Notes under the pieces: model-generated | The model's input: only the letters and a program-made list of their open reading frames with translations | What the model was told of the DNA's origin: nothing | The model's database searches: none | Assembly: GCF_011316935.1 (NCBI RefSeq) | Contig: NZ_WLYS01000004.1 | Coordinates: 248,001 to 312,000, forward strand | Source: Sphingobacterium chungjuense | GTDB taxonomy: Bacteria > Bacteroidota > Bacteroidia > Sphingobacteriales > Sphingobacteriaceae | Length of the DNA: 64,000 nt | Direction: 5' to 3' | Shown here: one piece after another, positions 57,073-64,000 of the stretch | Layout of the letters: every line of letters begins with the position of its first letter | How positions within the stretch are numbered: the first letter of the stretch is position 1 | Position numbers and translations under genes: made by a program

Positions 57073-58788
57073 TTACAGATTACCTTTTTTCAGCTCATTC
57101 ACAGCGTAATCTACTGATCTTGCCGAAAAAGCCATATAGGTGAGAGATGGATTTTGTGTGGAAGTAGATGTCATCGCCGCACCATCTGTAACAAATACAT
57201 TGGGTACATCGTGCATCTGATTCCATTTATTGAGCACAGAAGTTTTCGGGTCATGTCCCATTCGGGCACCGCCCATTTCGTGAATGTCCAAACCTGGAGC
57301 TTGGGAATTCTCGTCTCTACGGATGTTGGTAAAACCGGCTTCCGTAAACATTTCTTCCATCGTATCGAGGTAATCCTTTTTCATCTTGGCATCATTATCA
57401 TCATAATCTACCGAGATGTGTAGCAATGGGATACCCCAATCATCTTGTTGCGATTTATCTAGCGCGACATAGCTGGCTTCTTTTGGAATAGTCTCGCCCA
57501 TCATGTGCGAACCCACACCCCAATTGCCCCACTCTGGATTGAGCAAGGAGTTTTTCAATTCTTCTCCCCAACCACTACGATCTGAGTTTTTAGAACGCCA
57601 AGCTCCAAATCCTGCTGCATATCCGCGTAAGTAATCTGTTTCTTGTTTATGCAAATTTCGAAACCGTGGAATATAGCCCCCACCTGCAGGATTACGACCT
57701 GCCGTCGTAAAATCAGAAAGGCCTTCGTACTCCGCATAAATGCGAGCACTATAATTATGAAATGCCACATATTTACCTAACGTCCCGCTGTCATTCCCCA
57801 AACCGTTTGGAAAACGTTCGGATTTGGAATTCAATAAAATAAGATTGGTATTGATTGCAGCAGCATTTACAAAGATCACTTTCGCATAGAAATCAATCTC
57901 TTCTTTGCTATTCCGATCGATTACACGTACACCGATCGCTTTACCTTTATCTTTATCATACAAAATGGAATGTACCACCGCATCAGGACGCAAGGTCATG
58001 TTACCCGTTTTCGCCGCCCACGGCAATGTAGATGCATTGGAGCTAAAGTAACCACCAAATGGACAGCCACGCTGGCATAACGTACGATTTTGACATTGCG
58101 TACGGCCTTGCTCAATATGTATAGGCTGTGGTTTGGAAATATGCGCACAACGTGCAGAGATAACTTTTCTCTCTGGGTATTTCTTTTCTACGCTTTGTTT
58201 GAAGTATTTCTCTACTACGTTGAGTGGATATCCCGGCAAGAATTCGCCATCAGGCAATTCTGGCAATCCATCTTTATCACCAGCGATGCCGGCAAAGCGC
58301 TCTACATAATCGTACCAAGGTTTGAGATCTTGATAGCGAATCGGCCAATCGACGGCAAAACCATCACGCTGTGGTCCTTCAAAGTCAAAGTCCGACCAAC
58401 GCTGCGTTTGCCGTGCCCAAAGCAATGACTTACCGCCTACTTGATATCCACGGATCCAGTCAAATGGTTTATCCTGAACGTAAGGATGCTCCTTATCTTT
58501 CACAAAGAAATGCGCCGCATCTTCATGAAAAGCATAGCAACGACTGACGATGGGATTTTCTTGTTTGTCCGCAAAAGTCATCTCATTGCGATGTTCAAAC
58601 TCCCAAGGATTCATATTTGTCGTCGGATAATCTTTGATGTGTTTTACATCGCGACCGCGTTCCAATACTAGCGTTTTTAATCCCTTCTCACACAATTCCT
58701 TTGCCGACCATCCACCACTGATTCCAGATCCGATCACAATCGCATCATAGCTTCTGTCTTTGACGGAGTCAATATTTAAATTTGCCAT
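57073..58788 (-). CDS. GMC-family FAD oxidoreductase
   Basis: A 571-residue flavoprotein of the glucose-methanol-choline family. The FAD-binding motif is GSGISGG with Gly20, Gly22 and Gly25; the family blocks GGKSLLWARQTQRW, a cysteine-rich CQNRTLCQRGCPFGG near the middle, and IHEMGGARMGHD with the C-terminal STQNPSLTYMAFSARS are visible. It has no signal peptide. With the upstream small subunit (7 bp away) it resembles multi-subunit membrane-linked sugar dehydrogenases such as gluconate 2-, fructose or glucoside 3-dehydrogenase. A cytochrome subunit is not encoded here. Likely periplasmic sugar oxidation, carried out with the exported partner. Confidence 0.9.
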   Translation of the reverse strand: MANLNIDSVKDRSYDAIVIGSGISGGWSAKELCEKGLKTLVLERGRDVKHIKDYPTTNMNPWEFEHRNEMTFADKQENPIVSRCYAFHEDAAHFFVKDKEHPYVQDKPFDWIRGYQVGGKSLLWARQTQRWSDFDFEGPQRDGFAVDWPIRYQDLKPWYDYVERFAGIAGDKDGLPELPDGEFLPGYPLNVVEKYFKQSVEKKYPERKVISARCAHISKPQPIHIEQGRTQCQNRTLCQRGCPFGGYFSSNASTLPWAAKTGNMTLRPDAVVHSILYDKDKGKAIGVRVIDRNSKEEIDFYAKVIFVNAAAINTNLILLNSKSERFPNGLGNDSGTLGKYVAFHNYSARIYAEYEGLSDFTTAGRNPAGGGYIPRFRNLHKQETDYLRGYAAGFGAWRSKNSDRSGWGEELKNSLLNPEWGNWGVGSHMMGETIPKEASYVALDKSQQDDWGIPLLHISVDYDDNDAKMKKDYLDTMEEMFTEAGFTNIRRDENSQAPGLDIHEMGGARMGHDPKTSVLNKWNQMHDVPNVFVTDGAAMTSTSTQNPSLTYMAFSARSVDYAVNELKKGNL

Positions 58789-58795
58789 AATTAGT

Positions 58796-59275
58796 TTACG
58801 CGTTTATCTTCACAGCACCATCATATCTACCTGGTACTAATTCATAGATCAATTTATTAGTCATCACGTACTCTGAGTTGAGGTAACCTTGTAAGGTACG
58901 CGCTTTTAGCATGGTAGCAAACTGATCATCTTCGGGTAAACCTTTTAGATAAGCTAACAGTTTGGCATCATCGTTACTCGATTCTTTGTGACATTTTTTT
59001 AGACCGACCAAGAAGGCTTCTTGTTGTTCTGGCGATGCGCAATCGTCCAGCATTTTCATCACGAATAAATGCAAGTTTAGACTTTTACCGCCTGGCGAAT
59101 CGCCTTCCGGAATGATCACATTCACTAGATGACCTAAAAGCTCTTCATCATCTGCCGAAAAATCGATATTTTGGAGGGCGATAGATGCTTTCTTCCCGCT
59201 GAAATCGCAAGAACTAGCTATCAATAGACCACCCGCCATCACAAACATTTGTTTGATGACCTCTCTTCTCTTCAT
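58796..59275 (-). CDS. Gluconate 2-dehydrogenase subunit 3-family protein
   Basis: A 159-residue small subunit. It begins with a twin-arginine-like, lipoprotein-type signal: KRREVIKQ, then a hydrophobic stretch and lipobox ASSC (Cys23). The mature part has the family pattern LLGHLVNVIIPEGDSPGG and FATMLKARTLQGYLNSEYV. In related enzymes the folded FAD subunit travels through the Tat system with such a partner, which fits the missing signal on the GMC protein encoded 7 bp downstream. First gene of this two-gene minus-strand operon. Confidence 0.88.
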   Translation of the reverse strand: MKRREVIKQMFVMAGGLLIASSCDFSGKKASIALQNIDFSADDEELLGHLVNVIIPEGDSPGGKSLNLHLFVMKMLDDCASPEQQEAFLVGLKKCHKESSNDDAKLLAYLKGLPEDDQFATMLKARTLQGYLNSEYVMTNKLIYELVPGRYDGAVKINA

Positions 59276-59380
59276 GTTGTGTGTTTGTAGATAATTGATC
59301 CGGCCAATTTACAAATAATATTGAATGTTGGATGATGCTAAATCGAATATTTGACACATCATATCTGTTACAATATATAT

Positions 59381-59422
59381 AAACATGAAAAAGGATTACT
59401 CTCGTAATCCTTTTTCATGTTT
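59381..59422 (-). terminator. Perfect 19-bp terminator hairpin
   Basis: Arms 59381-59399 and 59404-59422 are perfectly complementary, loop TCTC. On the minus strand it follows the SusD-like gene by about 20 nt, with a T-rich 3' arm. The rest of the gap to the dehydrogenase small subunit is AT-rich and should hold that operon's promoter. Confidence 0.92.
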
Positions 59423-59443
59423 AATGCTTAAAATTAAGATAAT

Positions 59444-60907
59444 CTAATCTTCTACATCCCACCAAACTCGTGTGGTTAATGCATCAGCTCCCTGTTGAGC
59501 AATAGCATCTTGGTAACTTTGCGTATTTCGACCGGCCTCTTCCGTAGTATAAGCTTGTCTTCTTGGCAAGCTACCGTTGGTATTTTGTGGCGCAGGTCCG
59601 GGATTTAAACGAGGAAAACCAGTCCGTCTCCAATCCGTCCAAGATTCATAACCATTGGCCATATAGTTGGCAAACCATTTTTGAGTAATAATCTGTTCTA
59701 GACCTGACGCTGGATTATAAGCAACTGTTGGTTGCGCTACATACTCAGCATAGGACTCTTCTAAGTCTTCTACTTCATATTGCATAAACGATGCACGTAT
59801 TCCATTGAGATAATGTGTTTGCGCATCAGGAATCCATCCAAGAAAAGCAGCTTCAGCCAACATAAATTCGACTTGCGCATAGGTGCTGAGCGGAAGTTCA
59901 GAATTTTGTGCCGTGAAACGATCTCCAATTAAGGAAACATTTTCACGATTGTACGCACCAGTCTGTCCTTGTATTAAACCGAAAGGCATCCCTACATATG
60001 TGCCTGTGCTTAATGCTGGAAGCGCAAAAATCGACAATCTAGGATCGTTATGCAGTTCGAGTTGTTCGATCATGTATTCACTTACTGCGTAGTCCACACG
60101 GCCGGTCACTTCATAATTATTGAATAACGGACTTTGGTTATTGGCGTCATTTAAGTAGCGAAATACCGCATTATCCCCTATGGCTGACATGGCACCGGCT
60201 TCATATGCCGCTAAAAATTCAGTTCTAGCCTTTTCTGGATTTACTTTACGAATGTGCAAAGCGGCAGCCATACGTAAAGTATTTGCCCATTTTACCCATT
60301 GGCTAACGTTGCCGTTAAAAACAATATCTCCATTGACAGATCCTCCGCCTTTTAATTGCTCTTGTGCTTCGGTCAGCTCTACAAATAGCGCGTTATATAC
60401 AGATTCTTGCGAATCATAGCTTGGTGTCAGATTGGCTCTACCTTGCAGCGCTTCGCTGTATGGTATCATACCCCAACGATCGGTCATGTGCATAAAGTAG
60501 AATGCTTTAAGCACTCTGGCGACACCAATTTGACTTTCACTATCTCCACCATCAGTCACATAAGCCTGCGTAGAGGCTACAGGATCCATATTTAGCGCAA
60601 TGATCGTCTGCAGATCCTGCAATGGTGCATTGTATATAGGATAGAAGTTGTAGATCGTGTTTTGAAAGCGAGATTCACTTGTATATTGAATTTCGGCCAT
60701 ATATTGTGGATACAAATCCTTGGCCCAGCCGGCAACACCTTCTGTCTGACTACCCAAAGAGCGTAATGCATTGGACAACAATAGAGTTGTATTAGGATTT
60801 AGTGCATCGTTTGGACTTGTATTGATGGATTCAAAGTTCTTGGTACAGCTGCTCAGTACAGCGGCAACTACCACACAAGTACTTAATTGTTTTATATATC
60901 TTTTCAT
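59444..60907 (-). CDS. SusD-like lipoprotein, SusD/RagB outer-membrane-lipoprotein (SusD-like_2) type
   Basis: A 487-residue lipoprotein with lipobox LSSC (Cys21). The start CTKNFESINTSPNDALNPNTTLLLSNALRSLG and the blocks ARVLKAFYFMHMTDRWGMIPYSEALQG and LAEAAFLGW match the second SusD-like family rather than the classical one; the C-terminus lacks QNPGY and ends with VWWDVED. It is paired with the SusC gene 40 bp upstream. This group is often associated with non-glycan cargo, but the substrate cannot be stated here. Confidence 0.93.
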   Translation of the reverse strand: MKRYIKQLSTCVVVAAVLSSCTKNFESINTSPNDALNPNTTLLLSNALRSLGSQTEGVAGWAKDLYPQYMAEIQYTSESRFQNTIYNFYPIYNAPLQDLQTIIALNMDPVASTQAYVTDGGDSESQIGVARVLKAFYFMHMTDRWGMIPYSEALQGRANLTPSYDSQESVYNALFVELTEAQEQLKGGGSVNGDIVFNGNVSQWVKWANTLRMAAALHIRKVNPEKARTEFLAAYEAGAMSAIGDNAVFRYLNDANNQSPLFNNYEVTGRVDYAVSEYMIEQLELHNDPRLSIFALPALSTGTYVGMPFGLIQGQTGAYNRENVSLIGDRFTAQNSELPLSTYAQVEFMLAEAAFLGWIPDAQTHYLNGIRASFMQYEVEDLEESYAEYVAQPTVAYNPASGLEQIITQKWFANYMANGYESWTDWRRTGFPRLNPGPAPQNTNGSLPRRQAYTTEEAGRNTQSYQDAIAQQGADALTTRVWWDVED

Positions 60908-60947
60908 TGTTATTGAGCTTATTGATGATTACTTGATTTATCTTCCC

Positions 60948-63900
60948 TTACAAACCTAAACGAAGACTGAAACCCCAAGAACGTGTACTTGGCAATTGCC
61001 CACCTTCAAACCAAGATGTTTCTAAGATTGACGGATCTACATTTCGATTTTTCGCATAAATCAACCAAGGATTCGTCGCTATTAATGAGAAACTAGCCGA
61101 TTTAAATGGTGTGTTTTGGAATAATCGAGTTGGCAGATCATATCCAATATTTACCTCTCTTAACTTGATAAAACTACGATCATATACCCATTCTTCCCAT
61201 AACGAGAACATATCATTTTCATACAAATTTTGGGTATCTACAAAGATATCATTGACTTCCCCATTTTCCTTAACACCAGGTAAGAGAGTACCACCCATAT
61301 TTTCAACTGGATCACGACGAGGTACACCGTTTTCATTCAAACCTGCAGTTTCGGCCAATACGCCGGTATAATTTCCGAACATAGAAGAGATAGACATGTA
61401 TTTACCCCCTTTTTGAAAGTCAAGTGAGAAACCAGCACGGAAATTTTTGTAAGAGAAAGATGACGTAAGACCACCAGTAAAATCTGGAATAATGCTTCCC
61501 AAATTCATATTGTCTTCCCGTAGATAATACCCATCTTCACCCACCACTCGGTTACCATTATCGTCTTTCACAATCCCCATACCGATCAATTGACCATATG
61601 GCTGGCCTTCATACGCATTCAAAGTAATCAATGGAGAACCTACGAATCCGAAAGAGGAAGGTGTATCGTCTAATTCTATTTGTAGATTGCTTACTTGTTC
61701 ATCTAGACGAACTACTTTATTTCTATTGATACCGATATTGGCATTTAGATCCCACTTGAAATTACTGTTGCGAATAGGTGTACCACCTAGGGTAAATTCG
61801 TAACCATGATTATCAATCCGACCTGCATTAATCAAACTTTGCGCAAAACCTGTAGTACCTGAAATCGGCAAGTTTAGGATCTGATTCGTAGCACTACGCG
61901 TGTAGTAGTTAAAATCAAATAATAAACGGCTATTGAAGAAGCGCAACTCGGTACCAATCTCGTACGAAGTAGATAGGGTTGGTAATAGATTTGCATTTGG
62001 AATAACATCAGGTACTGTTAATAGCGGATTACTTCCGTACGCGTTACGAATGTTATATGTTTGCAAGATCTGATATGGATCGGTATCTGTACCTACTTTA
62101 GCGAATGAGGCTCTCAATTTACCAAAAGAGAAAAACTCATTCGGCTCGATAAAATGACTGAAAATAAACGAGGTAGATAATCCTCCATATAAAAATGAAT
62201 TATTGTCCCTTGGTAGTGTAGAAGACCAGTCATTACGGATATTTCCTTCTAAATATAGAAAATCTTTATAACCAACCGCAGCATAACCATAGAGCGAATT
62301 GACTCGTTGATCAAAATATCTGGTTTGAACTGTTGGTCTGTCAATAGAGGCTTCCAAAGTATACAAACCTGGTACTGCTAAACCACCGGCAGTCGCTGCA
62401 TCTGTGAAACGACGTTGATTGCGACGATACTCTCCAAATGCGGCCGCATCCACGGTGAAATCTCCATATTGTTCTTTGAACGCCAATGTACCAACATAGT
62501 TTACCTCATCTTGATTATTTAAGTATTGAGAATAACTCGCTTGTTGCAAGGTACCACTGGCAATACGTTCAGTCTCCTCCATGTTCAGGAAATTTCCTCG
62601 CGCAATCACGGAAGCACTCAGGGCATTCGTTAATTGATAACTTGCGGTAATATTACCATAGATCCGCTGATAAGTGTCAAGTTGTGTATTTTCATAAACT
62701 TCTGTGTATGGATTATCCCAATATGCAGGATTAGGATTTGTTGGACTCACAATATTCCAACTTCTAAAGGTACCATCCGGACGTTTATAGTCACGCAACG
62801 TGCTCATGTCCAACTGACGCTGAAACCACTGATTAAAAGACCCTGTAGTTTGAGAACTGTAACCATCCTTTGGTCGGTTATTATACACCTCATGTTGGAA
62901 GTTCACATTAGCAGATACGGTTAGTTTATCTGTCAGATTTAAGGAAGAGTTTGTAGAAAACCAATTTCTCCCCAACTTACTATTTGGCACTATACCTGTG
63001 CGAGAAACATTCGTAAACGAGAATCGAGTTTGGTAATTATCTCCTGCTTTATCAAAAGCTATGTTAGTATTTGCGCTTACGCCCGTATTGTAAAAATCAC
63101 GAACATTGTTTGGTTGAGGCACTAAGGCTGTTAGCTGACCAAATTGAGGGTGAGATGGATCCCATCCATAAAATGGCATATACATCGTACCATCCATACG
63201 TGGACCCCAGCTTTCATCAGCTCCATAATTTAAGATATTCACACCATCATATGGTGCTAAATAGTCTGGTGCTATATTAGGATTGTGGTTATACGTACTC
63301 CATTCTTGCGAGTATCCACCAGCATATTCATTTTGATATTTAGGCAATAAATAAACGCTTTCAAAAGATGTTGCTTGGTTGAAGTTCACACCAACGCCAT
63401 CACGTGTACGTCCGCCTAATGTCTTGATAACTACCGCACCTTCTGAACCACGCTGACCGTACAACGCTGTCGCTGCTGGTCCCTTTAAAACCGTAAGATC
63501 GGCTACATCATCCATGTTAACGGCTTCTGGCTCAGTAATCATTCCATCCACCACATAAATTGGATTCCCCCCCGATAGCGAGTTGATACCACGAATACGA
63601 ATGGTAGAAGTACCGAAAGCGGCACCAGACGTAGATTGTACTTGTACACCAGCAATCTTACCTGCTAATGCCGTATTCAAATCTGGCTGACGTACCATAG
63701 ACAAATCTTCTCCTTTAATAGCCTGAACGCTATATCCTAGTGAGTTTCGCGTTCGCTGTACGCCAAGCGCGGTAACGATAACTTCACCAACGCTCTGATC
63801 TTCATCATCCAATTGAATGTTAATTGTGTTATCGCTGCCCAAGGGAAATATTTGCTGTTGCATACCAACGAAATTAACTGTAAGTGTGCTTGTACTTCCA

Positions 63901-64000
63901 GATAGATCGATCGTAAACTTACCTTGTGCATTAGTTTGTACGGCCGTATCCGTTCCTGTAGCGCGTACTGTAGCTCCCGCTAATGGCTGACCTGTGCGAG
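60948..64000 (-). CDS. SusC/RagA-family TonB-dependent transporter (5' end beyond window)
   Basis: The minus-strand frame is open to the right edge, so at least 1016 residues are present and the N-terminus (signal peptide and first residues) lies outside. An internal ATG at 63863 is not the true start: the frame upstream already reads GQPLAGATVRATGTDTAVQ and GKFTIDLSG, part of the carboxypeptidase-regulatory-like domain. Then come the TonB-box region (GEVIVTALGVQRTRNSLGYS), the plug (GNPIYVVDGMITEPE, LTVLKGPAATALYGQRGSEGAVVI) and a barrel ending RSWGFSLRLGL. The VTALG box marks a subgroup different from the other two SusC proteins here (VVGYA, VVGYG). Its SusD partner is 40 bp downstream. Confidence 0.94.
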   Translation of the reverse strand, partial: RTGQPLAGATVRATGTDTAVQTNAQGKFTIDLSGSTSTLTVNFVGMQQQIFPLGSDNTINIQLDDEDQSVGEVIVTALGVQRTRNSLGYSVQAIKGEDLSMVRQPDLNTALAGKIAGVQVQSTSGAAFGTSTIRIRGINSLSGGNPIYVVDGMITEPEAVNMDDVADLTVLKGPAATALYGQRGSEGAVVIKTLGGRTRDGVGVNFNQATSFESVYLLPKYQNEYAGGYSQEWSTYNHNPNIAPDYLAPYDGVNILNYGADESWGPRMDGTMYMPFYGWDPSHPQFGQLTALVPQPNNVRDFYNTGVSANTNIAFDKAGDNYQTRFSFTNVSRTGIVPNSKLGRNWFSTNSSLNLTDKLTVSANVNFQHEVYNNRPKDGYSSQTTGSFNQWFQRQLDMSTLRDYKRPDGTFRSWNIVSPTNPNPAYWDNPYTEVYENTQLDTYQRIYGNITASYQLTNALSASVIARGNFLNMEETERIASGTLQQASYSQYLNNQDEVNYVGTLAFKEQYGDFTVDAAAFGEYRRNQRRFTDAATAGGLAVPGLYTLEASIDRPTVQTRYFDQRVNSLYGYAAVGYKDFLYLEGNIRNDWSSTLPRDNNSFLYGGLSTSFIFSHFIEPNEFFSFGKLRASFAKVGTDTDPYQILQTYNIRNAYGSNPLLTVPDVIPNANLLPTLSTSYEIGTELRFFNSRLLFDFNYYTRSATNQILNLPISGTTGFAQSLINAGRIDNHGYEFTLGGTPIRNSNFKWDLNANIGINRNKVVRLDEQVSNLQIELDDTPSSFGFVGSPLITLNAYEGQPYGQLIGMGIVKDDNGNRVVGEDGYYLREDNMNLGSIIPDFTGGLTSSFSYKNFRAGFSLDFQKGGKYMSISSMFGNYTGVLAETAGLNENGVPRRDPVENMGGTLLPGVKENGEVNDIFVDTQNLYENDMFSLWEEWVYDRSFIKLREVNIGYDLPTRLFQNTPFKSASFSLIATNPWLIYAKNRNVDPSILETSWFEGGQLPSTRSWGFSLRLGL

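Noticed and set aside
63737..63931. Small minus-strand gene near the right edge
   Set aside because: It is out of frame with, and contained in, the SusC gene, which stays open to the window edge with recognisable domain sequence.

Overview
The window reads as chromosomal DNA of a Bacteroidota bacterium, most likely of the family Sphingobacteriaceae. The pointers are three SusC/SusD-type outer-membrane uptake pairs, many signal-peptidase-II lipoproteins, promoter boxes of the Bacteroidota form TTTG-N19-TAnnTTTG, an atpD-atpC pair apart from the other ATP synthase genes, and moderate GC content. The genus cannot be fixed from the sequence alone.

Region 1 (1-9,000) holds a truncated sensor histidine kinase, a HAD nucleotidase, a DUF1080 lipoprotein, an outer-membrane beta-barrel receptor, clpS, a FabH-type ketosynthase, and a BlaI/BlaR1-like repressor-metalloprotease pair with two operator-like palindromes. 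Region 2 (9,100-24,000) is core metabolism: citrate synthase, NAD synthetase, the oxidative pentose phosphate genes gnd-zwf-pgl, two conserved proteins of unknown function (DUF4136, DUF4256), a CoA-transferase/thiolase operon on the minus strand, a fluoride channel, and atpDC.

Region 3 (24,250-39,590) is one long plus-strand branched-chain amino acid cluster: ilvE-ilvD-ilvB-ilvN-ilvC-leuC-leuD-leuB-leuA-ilvA. Four other genes sit inside it: a frameshifted four-helix-bundle gene framed by 7-bp repeats, a DinB-like protein, a PEGA/SHOCT lipoprotein and a double ABC ATPase. Together the enzymes make isoleucine, valine and leucine from threonine and pyruvate.

Region 4 (39,700-64,000) is mostly outer-membrane nutrient uptake: a serine hydrolase next to a SusC/SusD pair, then (after the class Ib ribonucleotide reductase operon nrdH-like/nrdI/nrdE/nrdF and an MFS transporter) two more SusC/SusD pairs flanking a GMC oxidoreductase and its gluconate-2-dehydrogenase-subunit-3-like partner. 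The last SusC gene runs off the right edge.

The item most worth a second look is the insertion between ilvB and ilvN: eleven exact-register heptamers, a four-helix-bundle gene whose GTG start lies in the last heptamer, and inverted heptamers at the far end. It looks like a small mobile or domesticated element. Other notable signals are the BlaR1-like protein carrying three tandem TonB-plug-like repeats, DnaA boxes before the nrd operon, and mutually exclusive hairpins before leuC.
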